Notes: a model not told the origin generated them from the letters alone. Positions 8,197 through 16,735 are shown, counted from the stretch's first letter. The stretch: DNA of 64,000 bases from an uncultured Collinsella sp. (GCA_902494565.1 CABUTN010000002.1:62001-126000), one strand, 5' to 3'. Translations and numbers: made by a program.

Positions 8197-8411
8197 GTAG
8201 CTGGAAACCTCCGTAGTGTGTTTTTGCTGCGTTTGGGCTGCGTGTGATTCGATCGCGCTGCATAGTACCCCGAGCAAATCGCGACCTGCGGTTTTACTCA
8301 AAAGGCGCACGTCAATTGCGTAAAACTCACATCCTCTCAACAGGAGTTTTCCACAACTCGAATGCATAAAGCGTGTCAAAAACCCTGTTTTTGCGCCCTC
8401 TCTATGCAAAA

Positions 8412-8448
8412 AAGGCGCCTGTGCAACTATTGTTCGCACAGGCGCCTT
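8412..8448 (-). terminator. intrinsic terminator of metY
   Basis: A perfect 13-bp stem (AAGGCGCCTGTGC with its complement at 8436-8448) is followed on the minus strand by TTTTTTG, 60 nt past the metY stop. Confidence 0.9.
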
Positions 8449-8508
8449 GAGCAGGCATTTTATGCAGTTATACCTATCGAGTCGCAAGGGGTCCTTGCAC
8501 AAGTCGCC

Positions 8509-9819
8509 TTACTCGTCCAGCGCGGCGAAAGCCTGCTTCAGATCCCAAATGATATCCTCGGCGTTCTCGGTACCGATGGAAAGACGGATCGTGGAGGGCG
8601 TGATGTTCTGCTCGGCGAGCTCCTCGGCAGAGAGCTGGGAGTGCGTGGTGGTAGCCGGGTGCACGACGAGCGACTTGACGTCGGCCACGTTGGCGAGCAG
8701 CGAGAACACCTGCAGATGATCAATGAACTTCCAAGCTGCCTCCTGGCCACCCTTAATCTCAAAGGTAAAGATCGAGGCACCGCCGTTGGGGAAGTACTTC
8801 TGATAGAGCTCGTGATCGGGGTGCTCAGGCAGGCTCGGGTGATTCACCTTGGCAACATGGCTGTCACCAGCCAGGAACTCAACGACCTTCTTGGTGTTCT
8901 CGACATGACGGTCAACGCGCAGCGACAGAGTCTCGGTGCCCTGGAGCAGGACCCAGGCGTTGAACGGGCTGATGCAGGCGCCCTCGTCACGCAGCAGGAT
9001 GGCGCGGACATAGGTTGCGAAGGCGGCGGGACCGGCAGCCTCGGCAAACGAGACGCCATGGTAGGAGGGGTTGGGCTCGGCGATCTGCGCATACTTGCCG
9101 CTCGCCTTCCAATCGAAGTTACCGCCGTCGACGATCACACCGCCCAGCGAGGTGCCGTGGCCGCCGATGAACTTGGTTGCGGAGTGGACGACGATGTTGG
9201 CACCATGCTCCAGCGGACGGAACAGATACGGGGTGCCGAAGGTGTTGTCGACGACAACCGGTAAACCGTGCTTCTTGGCGATCTCGGAGATGGCGTCGAT
9301 ATTGGGGATGTCGGAGTTGGGGTTGCCGAGCGTCTCGAGGTAGATGACCGTGGTGTTGTCCTTGATGGCGCCCTCGACCTCGTCCAGGTTGTGGGCATCG
9401 ACGAAGGTGGTCTCGACGCCAAACTGGGAGAGCGTATGCTCCAGCAGGTTGTAGGAGCCACCGTAGATGGTCTTCTGAGCCACCACATGGTCGCCGGCCT
9501 GAGCGAGCGCCTGCAGGGTATAGGTGATGGCGGCGGCACCAGAGGCGACGGCAAGACCTGCCACGCCACCCTCAAGCGCGGCGATGCGGTCCTCGAAGAC
9601 GCCCTGGGTGGAGTTGGTCAGACGGCCGTAGATGTTACCGGCGTCGGCAAGACCAAAGCGGTCGGCGGCGTGCTGGGAGTTGCGGAACACATAGCTCGTG
9701 GTCTGGTAGATAGGCACAGCACGGGAGTCGGATGCAGGATCGGCGCTCTCCTGGCCAACGTGCAGCTGCAGGGTATCGAAACCAAAGGTGTGCTCGGGGT
9801 TGTTGATGAACTGGCTCAT
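8509..9819 (-). CDS. metY: O-acetylhomoserine sulfhydrylase (PLP-dependent)
   Basis: 436-aa enzyme of the Cys/Met-metabolism PLP family; the length and the N-terminal FGFDTLQLHVGQ fit MetY rather than the shorter MetB/MetC. It joins O-acetylhomoserine and sulfide to homocysteine in the cytoplasm. Landmarks are PIYQTTSYVFRN, YGRLTNSTQ, ASGAAAITYTLQALAQAGDH, VVVDNTFGTPYLFRP and the PLP-lysine segment VHSATKFIGGHG. The ATG at 9819 follows an AAGGAG site. The gene has its own promoter, a leader of about 180 nt encoding a Cys-containing peptide, and a terminator. A LysR regulator gene is divergent. Confidence 0.96.
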   Translation of the reverse strand: MSQFINNPEHTFGFDTLQLHVGQESADPASDSRAVPIYQTTSYVFRNSQHAADRFGLADAGNIYGRLTNSTQGVFEDRIAALEGGVAGLAVASGAAAITYTLQALAQAGDHVVAQKTIYGGSYNLLEHTLSQFGVETTFVDAHNLDEVEGAIKDNTTVIYLETLGNPNSDIPNIDAISEIAKKHGLPVVVDNTFGTPYLFRPLEHGANIVVHSATKFIGGHGTSLGGVIVDGGNFDWKASGKYAQIAEPNPSYHGVSFAEAAGPAAFATYVRAILLRDEGACISPFNAWVLLQGTETLSLRVDRHVENTKKVVEFLAGDSHVAKVNHPSLPEHPDHELYQKYFPNGGASIFTFEIKGGQEAAWKFIDHLQVFSLLANVADVKSLVVHPATTTHSQLSAEELAEQNITPSTIRLSIGTENAEDIIWDLKQAFAALDE

Positions 9820-9881
9820 GATGATCTCCTTGATCGAACAAAAGTTAATAAATTAGAGAGAAGTAAGTCGCTGTCTCCTGA

Positions 9882-9935
9882 TCACGCCGACGGGCGCAAA
9901 CAGGAGCCCGGCATTCGTCTTGGTAAGCAATTCAT
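9882..9935 (-). CDS. 17-aa Cys-containing leader peptide upstream of metY
   Basis: Within the metY leader an ATG at 9935 has a textbook AAAGGAGG site 7 nt upstream and encodes MNCLPRRMPGSCLRPSA before TGA at 9882-9884. Cys codons are at positions 3 and 12. Two mutually exclusive pairings overlap its second half: CGGGC/GCCCG (9891-9895 with 9906-9910) and CTCCTG/CAGGAG (9875-9880 with 9901-9906). This is the layout expected of a translational-attenuation leader sensing Cys-tRNA, as known for Cys-rich upstream peptides before sulfur genes in other Actinobacteria. Regulation is inferred. Confidence 0.6.
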   Translation of the reverse strand: MNCLPRRMPGSCLRPSA

Positions 9936-10003
9936 ATGCGGGCCTCCTTTCGCATCCCGGTTCCGTGGTTGGCTTAATTACCTACCGCCTTTGTGTGTTT
10001 TGA

Positions 10004-10032
10004 ATAGTACAAGCATTGTTTCCCTCGGTCAA
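10004..10032 (-). promoter_or_regulatory. metY promoter
   Basis: Minus-strand TTGACC (10027-10032), a 17-nt spacer and TACTAT (10004-10009) make a strong sigma-70-type promoter. The start point should be near 9997, leaving about 180 nt of leader before metY. Confidence 0.75.
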
Positions 10033-10052
10033 TCACTTAAAAGCGCTAACCT

Positions 10053-10073
10053 GTTATCGGTTTTATAGATAAC
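10053..10073. promoter_or_regulatory. LysR-type operator in the metY-lysR divergent region
   Basis: GTTATC-N9-GATAAC is a perfect interrupted dyad containing the T-N11-A spacing typical of LysR regulators. It sits 20 nt upstream of the metY -35 box and just ahead of the regulator start, so it could serve activation of metY and autoregulation. Confidence 0.6.
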
Positions 10074-10092
10074 ACTCGAAAGGATGGCGCCG

Positions 10093-10995
10093 ATGACCCT
10101 CCAGCAGCTTCGTTTCCTGATCGCCGTAGCAGAGTCCGGCTCAATCAATGCCGCAGCCCAGCGCCTCTATACCGCTCAGTCCAATATCTCCAACGCCGTC
10201 AAAAGCCTGGAACAGGAGCTCCACCTGGAGATCTTTACGCGCTCCAGCCGCGGCGTCACGCTCACCAACGACGGCACCGAGCTTTTGGGCTATGCGCGCC
10301 AGGTCGTAGAGCAGGCCGACATGCTCGAGGCGCGCTACGAGGACGGCGGCACCCCGCAAGCCCGCCTCGCCATCTCCGCCCAGCACTACGCCTTTTCGGT
10401 CGAGGCCTTTGTCAACGTGGTCGAGCGCTGCCGCGACAGCAAGTTCGAGTTCATCATGCGCGAGACCACCACATCGCAGATCATCGATGACGTCCGCGCA
10501 TTTCGCAGCGATATCGGCATTCTGTATCTGGATGACTTTAACGCCCGCGTTCTGCAGAAGGCCTTCGCCGATGCCCGCGCAAGCTTCCATCCCCTCTTCG
10601 ACGCGACGGTCCACGTCTTCGTTAGCGAGCGCCACCCGCTTGCCCGCCGCCCGCAGCTGTCCCTTGCCGACCTCACGCCCTATACGCGCTACAGCTTTGA
10701 GCAGGGAACCTCGAACTCCTTCTATTACGCCGAGGAACCTTTTAGCTATATCCCTTGCGATCGCAACATACGAATCTCGGACCGCGGAACACTTACTAAC
10801 TTACTTATCACGTCGAACGGCTACACCCTGTCGACCGGTGTCCTCTCCAATGAAATGCAATGGGGTATGGCATCGATCCCGTTAGCAGACGCCCCAACGA
10901 TGCACGTAGGCTATATCATGCACAACGAGCGCAAGCCCTCTTCCCTCTTGCAGCAATACCTCGACGAGCTCAACCGCATCATCCATGCCAACTAA
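10093..10995 (+). CDS. LysR-family transcriptional regulator
   Basis: 300-aa LysR regulator: winged helix-turn-helix in the first 65 residues (TLQQLRFLIAVAESGSINAA, then RLYTAQSNISNAVKSLEQE) and a periplasmic-binding-type effector domain after it. An ATG at 10084 is possible, but the ATG at 10093 has better spacing (9 nt) from AAAGG and gives the standard N-terminus. Divergence from metY across a shared dyad makes control of sulfur assimilation the likely role; the effector (O-acetylserine, sulfide or another metabolite) is not visible. Confidence 0.92.
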   Translation: MTLQQLRFLIAVAESGSINAAAQRLYTAQSNISNAVKSLEQELHLEIFTRSSRGVTLTNDGTELLGYARQVVEQADMLEARYEDGGTPQARLAISAQHYAFSVEAFVNVVERCRDSKFEFIMRETTTSQIIDDVRAFRSDIGILYLDDFNARVLQKAFADARASFHPLFDATVHVFVSERHPLARRPQLSLADLTPYTRYSFEQGTSNSFYYAEEPFSYIPCDRNIRISDRGTLTNLLITSNGYTLSTGVLSNEMQWGMASIPLADAPTMHVGYIMHNERKPSSLLQQYLDELNRIIHAN

Positions 10996-11094
10996 CCGTC
11001 GGAAGACGGGGTAGAAATCGTAGATTGCTAGCCCCCGGCGGGCATGGCGCTACAATGGTCACTCACACGAAACGTACCCAACGAAAGGAAGCCC

Positions 11095-11580
11095 GTGAAG
11101 GTCATCATCTATACCGACGGCTCGGCCCGATCAAATCCGGGACGCGGCGGCTACGGCGCCGTACTCAAATACACCAACCCCGCCGGCAAGACCTTCACCT
11201 CCGAGCTTTCACGCGGCTACGCCAAGACCACCAACAACCGCATGGAACTCATGGCGGTCATCGTGGCGCTCGAGGCGCTCAACCGCCCCTGCGAGGTCGA
11301 GGTCCATTCCGATTCACAGTACGTCGTCAACGCTTTCAATAAACACTGGATCGACGGCTGGAAAAAGCGCGGGTGGAAAACTGCCAACAAGCAGCCCGTT
11401 AAGAACCGTGACCTGTGGGAGCGCCTGCTTGCCGCAAAGAGCAAGCATAAGGTGGAGTTCATCTGGGTTAAGGGCCACGCCGGCCACGAGCTCAACGAGC
11501 GCTGCGATGAGCTCGCCACCACGGCGGCCGACGGATCCAACCTCGATATCGACACCGGCTTTAACGAGAGCGACCTGTAA
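11095..11580 (+). CDS. rnhA: ribonuclease HI
   Basis: 161-aa RNase H that removes RNA from RNA-DNA hybrids. The catalytic carboxylates are visible: Asp in IYTDGSARSNPG, Glu in NNRMELMAVIVALEAL, Asp in VHSDSQYVVNAF, and the terminal Asp in ERCDELA, with the catalytic-loop His in VKGHAGHELNE. The basic protrusion is present as HWIDGWKKRGWKTANK. The GTG start at 11095 follows an AAAGGAAG site; an upstream ATG at 11044 adds unrelated residues. A TACAAT -10 box at 11051-11056 may be its promoter. Confidence 0.96.
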   Translation: MKVIIYTDGSARSNPGRGGYGAVLKYTNPAGKTFTSELSRGYAKTTNNRMELMAVIVALEALNRPCEVEVHSDSQYVVNAFNKHWIDGWKKRGWKTANKQPVKNRDLWERLLAAKSKHKVEFIWVKGHAGHELNERCDELATTAADGSNLDIDTGFNESDL

Positions 11581-11653
11581 TAGCGTTTTCGCGCAGCTTT
11601 ATATCCCCACGCGCTACACTCATCCTGTAGACCAAACAACGCAAGGGGGACGT

Positions 11654-12760
11654 ATGCTGCGCATCGCGACCATCGGCACATCCATGATTACCGACGACTT
11701 TATCCAGGTCGTCAACGCCAACGACCAAGCCGCGTTTGTGGGCACGCTCTCGCGCGATGCCGAGCGCGGCGCCGCCTTTACCGCCGAACACGGCGGCGAG
11801 CGTAACTTCACCGCACTTGACGAGCTTGCGTCCGCCGTCGACGTCGACGCCGTCTATATCGGCAGCCCTAACGCACTTCACTACGAGCAGGCCCTTGCCT
11901 GTATCGCCGGTGGCAAGCATGTCATCGTCGAGAAACCCTTCTGCGCCACCGAAGCGCAGGCGCTGGAAGTCTTCCGCGCTGCCGAGGCAGCAGGTGTCGT
12001 GGCCCTCGAGGCCATGCGCCCGCTCCATGACCCCGCTTTCCACGCCGTCGAGGACGCCCTGGGCGAGATTGCGCCCATTCGTCGCGCCTCACTGCGCTTT
12101 GGCAAGTATTCTTCGCGCTACAACGAGGTTCTCGCGGGGCGCGCCACCAATATCTTCGACTGCCACATGGCCTCGGGCTCCCTCATGGACATTGGCGTCT
12201 ACACCGTCGAGCCCATGGTCGAAATCTTCGGCATGCCCTCCGGTCTTACGAGCATGACTACCCTGCTCGATCCCACCACGCGACAGCTCACGCACGGCCC
12301 CATCGACGGCTGCGGTTCCATCCTCGCCAGCTATGGCGGAGGCCGCATCTCCGTCGAGCTCGCGCACTCCAAAATTACGAATGACCTGCTGCCCTCGCAG
12401 ATCGAAGGCGAGCGTGGCACTATCCAGATCGACCATCTGTCCACGCCCCGCAACGTCCGCATCGACTATCGCGGCGATGTCGTACGCGGCTCAGCGACCG
12501 AGGCACCGCGCGAACAGGGCGAGAACGGCCGCGTGCTCGACCTGCCCAAATCGAGCAACACTATGGAATACGAACTCACAGACTTTATCACCGCCATCGA
12601 TGGCATCGATAACGTTAAGGAAGAGATTTGGGAGACCCCGGCGGGACGCCACGAGCTTGGCCACTACCGCGATGTCACGCTCGTCTCGCTGCGCATCATG
12701 GATGCCGTGCGCCAGCAGGCCGGCATAACCTTCCCGGCCGACGCAGGCAAGCAGGCATAG
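11654..12760 (+). CDS. Gfo/Idh/MocA-family oxidoreductase
   Basis: 368-aa NAD(P)-dependent oxidoreductase. The N-terminal Rossmann part begins MLRIATIGTSMITDDFI, where the usual GxGxxG is relaxed to GTSMI. The family motif HVIVEKPFCATEAQA (catalytic Lys) lies near residue 95 and GSLMDIGVYTVEPMV near 180 is the conserved C-domain segment. The ATG follows an AAGGGGG site. The acylphosphatase gene starts 2 nt after its stop, so they are cotranscribed. Similar in type to the oxidoreductase at 3226-4245 but clearly divergent from it; substrate unknown. Confidence 0.9.
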   Translation: MLRIATIGTSMITDDFIQVVNANDQAAFVGTLSRDAERGAAFTAEHGGERNFTALDELASAVDVDAVYIGSPNALHYEQALACIAGGKHVIVEKPFCATEAQALEVFRAAEAAGVVALEAMRPLHDPAFHAVEDALGEIAPIRRASLRFGKYSSRYNEVLAGRATNIFDCHMASGSLMDIGVYTVEPMVEIFGMPSGLTSMTTLLDPTTRQLTHGPIDGCGSILASYGGGRISVELAHSKITNDLLPSQIEGERGTIQIDHLSTPRNVRIDYRGDVVRGSATEAPREQGENGRVLDLPKSSNTMEYELTDFITAIDGIDNVKEEIWETPAGRHELGHYRDVTLVSLRIMDAVRQQAGITFPADAGKQA

Positions 12761-12762
12761 CG

Positions 12763-13173
12763 ATGGGTCTCTTCGATACGTTCTTCTCCAGCGTCACCGG
12801 CGGCAGTCGAGAACCCCAAAAACCATCAAACGTAGAGCTCGAGCTGCGCCGTAGGCTCACCGTGCTCGCAAGCGACGAGGCCACTCAAGACGCCCCGCAG
12901 CGCTATTTCCTGCGGTGGGAGGGACAGGTCCAGGGCGTCGGTTTCCGCTTCACCAACACCAACCTCGCGCAGGCACGCGCACTCACCGGCTGGGTGCGTA
13001 ACATGGAAGACGGCTCAGTCGAGATGGAGATACAGGGAGCTCCGGCAAGCATCCTATCTCATCTCGAGGCGCTTCATGCCTCCTACGAGCGCATGGGAAC
13101 GCGTTTTCGCCTCGTAGACGCCCAGGTCCGAACCCCACTTGCCAATGAAGACGGTTTCAGTCCTCATTATTAG
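12763..13173 (+). CDS. acylphosphatase with N-terminal extension
   Basis: 136-aa protein whose residues 45-130 are an acylphosphatase domain: RWEGQVQGVGFRFTNTN holds the phosphate-binding loop and catalytic Arg, and TGWVRNMEDGSVEMEIQG the catalytic Asn. It should hydrolyse carboxyl-phosphate bonds such as those of acetyl phosphate or 1,3-bisphosphoglycerate. Acylphosphatases are usually about 90 aa; the extra 45 N-terminal residues (MGLFDTFFSSV, then a polar stretch) match nothing I know. It is translationally close to the upstream oxidoreductase gene. Confidence 0.88.
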   Translation: MGLFDTFFSSVTGGSREPQKPSNVELELRRRLTVLASDEATQDAPQRYFLRWEGQVQGVGFRFTNTNLAQARALTGWVRNMEDGSVEMEIQGAPASILSHLEALHASYERMGTRFRLVDAQVRTPLANEDGFSPHY

Positions 13174-13234
13174 TATTGTGTGCTAAATACGGTATCATTT
13201 ACCTACGACCGTTAATAGAAAAGAGGCGAGGCGC

Positions 13235-13615
13235 ATGGCGGTGCAAAGAAGGAATACCAGGCAGCGAAAGCTGGTTCTTGACGCCGTGCGCCAAAGCTAT
13301 AACCATCCCACCGCCGACGAAATCTACAACGTCGTGCGGACGCAGGATGACAAAATCAGCCGCGGTACGGTCTACCGCAATCTCAATCTCTTGGCCGACG
13401 CCGGCGAGATCCTCTCCATCAAGACGCCGGGCGGCAGCCGCTTCGATCGCACCATCGAGCCGCATGCGCATATCATCTGCACCTCGTGCAGCCGCGTCAT
13501 CGACGTACCGCTCCCCTTCGATGCCCAGCTCGACGCCAAGGCGTCCGAGCAAATCGGCTGGCACGTCACGTCGCACTACACCATCTTCGAGGGTCTCTGC
13601 CCCGACTGCCGGTAG
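13235..13615 (+). CDS. Fur/PerR-family metal-dependent repressor
   Basis: 126-aa Fur-superfamily repressor, short like PerR. The winged-helix part has HPTADEIYNVVR and SRGTVYRNLNLLADAGEI; the dimerisation part has HAHIICTSCSR and CPDCR, two CxxC pairs that form the structural zinc site, plus the sensor-site residues around RFDRTIEPHAH. The ATG at 13235 follows a GAGGCGAGG stretch. In an anaerobe with no catalase nearby it may sense peroxide or metal; which of the two is not decidable here. Its stop is followed directly by the hairpin at 13619-13689. Confidence 0.9.
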   Translation: MAVQRRNTRQRKLVLDAVRQSYNHPTADEIYNVVRTQDDKISRGTVYRNLNLLADAGEILSIKTPGGSRFDRTIEPHAHIICTSCSRVIDVPLPFDAQLDAKASEQIGWHVTSHYTIFEGLCPDCR

Positions 13616-13618
13616 ATG

Positions 13619-13689
13619 TTTGGGACATGCCTTAAAATCCACCTTTCCGCACTTTGCAGCAAAAAGTAGATTTCTAGACACGTCCCAGA
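13619..13689 (-). repeat. long imperfect hairpin filling the fur/HAD convergent gap
   Basis: TTTGGGACATGCC... pairs with ...GACACGTCCCAGA over about 27 positions around a CCGCACTTTGCAGC loop. Several mismatches are A/C on the plus strand and so G-U in minus-strand RNA, suggesting selection as RNA at the 3' end of the HAD transcript. It fills the whole 77-bp gap between two convergent genes and probably ends transcription. Confidence 0.65.
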
Positions 13690-13692
13690 TAT

Positions 13693-14490
13693 CTACTCGG
13701 CGAGCAGACGACGTAGCTCTTCTTCGACCGTGCGCACGTAGCGGACGCGGTCGTTGATGCCGCGCATGGTGGGGTTGCAGCTCTCCATCAGATAGGGATG
13801 GCCCACGGCGTTGAGCATGTCGCGATCGTTCTCATTGTCGCCAAACGCCATCATCTCATCGGGCGAAATCCCCAGGGCACGACCGTAATCGGCAAGCGCG
13901 GAGCCCTTGCCCGAACCGAAACCGATAAAGTCCGTCCATTCGGTTCCCGACGTCATCACATCGACACGGTCGCTAAAGAGGCGCTCGAAATACTCCAGGG
14001 CCGCCGGCTGCTCCACCTCGGGCGTCTGGAAGGCAATCTTAATGACGTCCTCGTCGATGTCCTCGGGACGATCGACCACCGCCACATCGCAGTGGACCTC
14101 ATAGCGCAAATGGTCGACGAACGCATCGTTGCCGCTCATGGTGTAGAGGTGCCCCTCACACGAAAGGGTCACGTCGGCATGGGGATACGCAACCACGGTA
14201 TTCGCGATATCCATAGCAAGGCTACGCTCCATGGAACGCTTGACAACGGCACGCCCCTCGCTCATCACCAGGGCTCCGTTTTCGCATACATAGGCGAGCT
14301 CATCGGCCACCGGGGAAAACAGGTAGCGCAAGCTCGCATATTGACGGCCGCTCGCCGGCATAAACACGATACCGCGACGATGCAGCTCATCGATAAGTTC
14401 AAAGGCCTCGGAACGCGGCTCGCGCTCCCCCGGATGCAGCAACGTGCCGTCCAAATCGCATGCAATCAGCTTGATTCCCTCAAGACCCAT
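13693..14490 (-). CDS. HAD-superfamily phosphatase (Cof type)
   Basis: 265-aa Cof/YbjI-like HAD hydrolase acting on small phosphorylated metabolites. Motif I is ACDLDGTLLHPG (nucleophile Asp), motif II MPASGRQY, motif III includes GSGKGSALADYGRALGI with the Lys, and motif IV MMAFGDNENDRDMLNAVG. The cap domain lies between motifs II and III (about residues 85-185). The ATG at 14490 has a GGGGGAAAG site; the frame extends upstream but without a better start. Substrate unknown. Confidence 0.92.
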   Translation of the reverse strand: MGLEGIKLIACDLDGTLLHPGEREPRSEAFELIDELHRRGIVFMPASGRQYASLRYLFSPVADELAYVCENGALVMSEGRAVVKRSMERSLAMDIANTVVAYPHADVTLSCEGHLYTMSGNDAFVDHLRYEVHCDVAVVDRPEDIDEDVIKIAFQTPEVEQPAALEYFERLFSDRVDVMTSGTEWTDFIGFGSGKGSALADYGRALGISPDEMMAFGDNENDRDMLNAVGHPYLMESCNPTMRGINDRVRYVRTVEEELRRLLAE

Positions 14491-14573
14491 ATGCTTTCCC
14501 CCAAAGCACCTCATCAACAGTAAGACGGACTTTGAATAGTTGCCTCTCAAAGTACGTCTTACTCATACGCACG

Positions 14574-15152
14574 TTAACCGCGCGCCTTCTTTACGATCGT
14601 AAAGTCGGGAGCCATACTCACGACGACATCCGCCGCGCTCGATGCAAAGCGTCGGCTGGCATCGAGCTCGCGTGTGACCACCGAGAGCCGAACACCCTCG
14701 ACACCCCGGAGTATGCGGCCCAAAACAGGCTGCACCGGCGTATACATGCGCACGGTATGCTCGTCCGAGTCGCCTTGGAAGAGCGGCGCATGCATGTTGC
14801 CAATCTCCCAGCACGCATGCGCGAGTGCAATCGGATCCATGCGGTCGACTTCGACCAAATAAACCTCGGCGCTGCGCAGGCGCACGACAACCGCCACGGG
14901 CACCACGCCCGAACGGTCAATGGCGAGCACGTCGCCATCGGCAAGACGACCGCCGTCGGCAGTATCCAGCCGAACACCGATCGTGCGCCCCAGCTCCGTT
15001 ACGCCCGCAAATGTGCGGGCATCGGCCTGGTCCCAATCGAGCAATAGCTCGTCAACTTCAAAGACGCCGCCCAACTTCCGGCGAAGCAGGAGTTCATAGG
15101 ACGGATCGTTGAGATTTCCCAAGCATGTCGTCGAAACCAAGCGTTCAGGCAT
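14574..15152 (-). CDS. UreE-like putative nickel metallochaperone
   Basis: 192-aa protein resembling the urease accessory protein UreE: an N-terminal beta domain (residues 1-70, with RTIGVRLDTADGGRLADGD like the UreE core) followed by a ferredoxin-like metal-binding half with AHACWEIGNMHAPLFQGD, the counterpart of the UreE HLGNRH segment with its nickel-binding His. The His-rich tail of classical UreE is missing. No urease gene occurs in the window. The start is 3 nt after the stop of the SlyD-like gene, so the two are coupled. Nickel delivery to hydrogenase or another enzyme is a guess. Confidence 0.7.
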   Translation of the reverse strand: MPERLVSTTCLGNLNDPSYELLLRRKLGGVFEVDELLLDWDQADARTFAGVTELGRTIGVRLDTADGGRLADGDVLAIDRSGVVPVAVVVRLRSAEVYLVEVDRMDPIALAHACWEIGNMHAPLFQGDSDEHTVRMYTPVQPVLGRILRGVEGVRLSVVTRELDASRRFASSAADVVVSMAPDFTIVKKARG

Positions 15153-15155
15153 ACT

Positions 15156-15584
15156 CTAGCCCTCGACCTCGACGAGCTCGATATCAAAGTTGAGGTCCTT
15201 GCCGGCCAACTCGTGGTTGGCGTCGAGCGTCACGGCCTCGGGCGTCACGTCGATGACAACGGCGGGGACGGGCATGCCGCTCGGCGTGGACAGGAAAAGC
15301 TTCATGCCCTTCTCGATCTGCTCGATGTTGGGAACCTGTTCGGCCGGGAAGGTCAGGACCATCTCGGGATTGTGCTCGCCGTAGGCATCGGCAGCAGGAA
15401 TGTGCACGGTCTTCTTCTCGCCCACCTGCATGTCGACAACAGCGGCGTCGAAGCCCTTGATCATCTGACCGGCGCCGCAGGTGAACTCCAGCGGCTCGCC
15501 GCGATCGTAGGAGCTATCGAACTGCGTGCCGTCGTCGAGCGTGCCGCGATAATGGGTCTTGACCTTCTTGCCCTGGTTGGACAT
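15156..15584 (-). CDS. slyD: SlyD-type FKBP peptidyl-prolyl isomerase
   Basis: 142-aa FKBP-fold prolyl isomerase and chaperone. KVKTHYRGTLDDGTQFDSSYDRGEPLEF starts the FKBP half, GAGQMIKGFDAAVVDMQVGE is its conserved centre, and VHIPAADAYGEHNPEMVL through the next 50 residues is the insert-in-flap domain typical of SlyD. The C-terminal His/Cys-rich metal tail of enterobacterial SlyD is absent; the protein ends LVEVEG. The ATG at 15584 has GGAGG 5 nt upstream; a TATAGT -10 box lies at 15643-15648. Pairing with a UreE-like gene fits the known role of SlyD in nickel enzyme maturation. Confidence 0.9.
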   Translation of the reverse strand: MSNQGKKVKTHYRGTLDDGTQFDSSYDRGEPLEFTCGAGQMIKGFDAAVVDMQVGEKKTVHIPAADAYGEHNPEMVLTFPAEQVPNIEQIEKGMKLFLSTPSGMPVPAVVIDVTPEAVTLDANHELAGKDLNFDIELVEVEG

Positions 15585-15704
15585 GGTAACCTCCGTAATA
15601 AGGGCGGCGCACAACGCGGGCCGCCATGAACATATGGCGCTAACTATACCCTAGTCATACAATTCAATGACAGTTTGCAAAGAAACGCTGCATCCGGAGG
15701 AACC

Positions 15705-16718
15705 ATGGCATATCCCGTATTTGACCTACATTGCGACACCGCCGACCGCATCGGCTGGGCCACGCTAGATCTCGACCTGCGCTTTACCGCCGGCACCGAC
15801 GGTTATTTCCCCGGCGACGAAACGCATCCGCAAGATTTCGACCTCATCGAGGGCAACGCCTGCGCCATCTCGCTCGCAAAGATCGGCAACACGCCGTGGG
15901 CACAGTGCTTCGCCACGTTTGTCCCCGACGAGATTCCCACCGCCCACGCCGCGCGCTTCCAGGCGCAAATCATGGCGCATATGAGCGGCCAGGCAATGCT
16001 CAACCACGACCGCATGGTCAACGTACGCAGCGCCGCAGACATTCGCCCCGCGCTCAAGGACGGTAAGGTCGCTTGCATCCACACCATCGAAAACGCCACG
16101 TTCTTTGCCGAGGACCCCGCGCTGATCGAGGTGCTCAAGAGCTTGGGCGTGCTTATGTCGTCACTCAGCTGGAACGCGCAGGGGCCGCTCGCGAGCGGGC
16201 ACGATACCCACGCCGGCCTCACCGCCGCCGGCATCGAGGCACTTACGCAGATGGAGCACGCCGGCATGGTACTCGACGTCTCCCACCTCAACGATGAGTG
16301 CTTTGACGAGGTTGTCGCCCACGCCACGCGCCCCTTCGTCGCCAGCCACTCCAACTCCCGTGCGGTTTGCGGCGTCAAGCGCAACCTTACCGACGACCAG
16401 TTCCGCACCATTCGCGACATGGGCGGCATCGTCGGCCTCAACTACTGCAGCGAGTTCCTATCCAACGACGCAACCGACAAGACCGCCGCAGACGTCACCT
16501 TCGACCAGCTTGCGGCACATATCGAGCACTGGCTCGACCTGGGCGGCGAGGACGCCATCGCGCTCGGCGGCGACTGGGACGGTGCCACGGTGCCCGCCTT
16601 CCTCTCCGATGCCAGCAAGATGCCCGAATTCCAGAACATGCTCTCCAAGCACTTTGGCAAGACCGTGATGCAGAAGCTCTGCAGCGACAACGCGCTTGCC
16701 TTCTTTGAGCGTTATTAA
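15705..16718 (+). CDS. membrane-dipeptidase-type (M19) dipeptidase
   Basis: 337-aa zinc dipeptidase of family M19 with no signal peptide, so probably cytoplasmic. The metal-binding set is visible as DLHCDT at the N-terminus, the bridging Glu in CIHTIENATFF, His in LDVSHLND and ASHSNSRAVC, and the Asp in ALGGDWDGATVP. It cleaves dipeptides, including ones with a D-residue in some homologs. The ATG at 15705 has GGAGG 4 nt upstream. A strong hairpin follows the stop. Confidence 0.94.
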   Translation: MAYPVFDLHCDTADRIGWATLDLDLRFTAGTDGYFPGDETHPQDFDLIEGNACAISLAKIGNTPWAQCFATFVPDEIPTAHAARFQAQIMAHMSGQAMLNHDRMVNVRSAADIRPALKDGKVACIHTIENATFFAEDPALIEVLKSLGVLMSSLSWNAQGPLASGHDTHAGLTAAGIEALTQMEHAGMVLDVSHLNDECFDEVVAHATRPFVASHSNSRAVCGVKRNLTDDQFRTIRDMGGIVGLNYCSEFLSNDATDKTAADVTFDQLAAHIEHWLDLGGEDAIALGGDWDGATVPAFLSDASKMPEFQNMLSKHFGKTVMQKLCSDNALAFFERY

Positions 16719-16735
16719 TTTCACATCCCTTGAAC

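Noticed and set aside
9820..10003. SAM riboswitch in the metY leader
   Set aside because: I could not find the conserved core of SAM-I, SAM-II or SAM-IV; a coding leader with an ideal ribosome site fits better. A covariance search would settle it.
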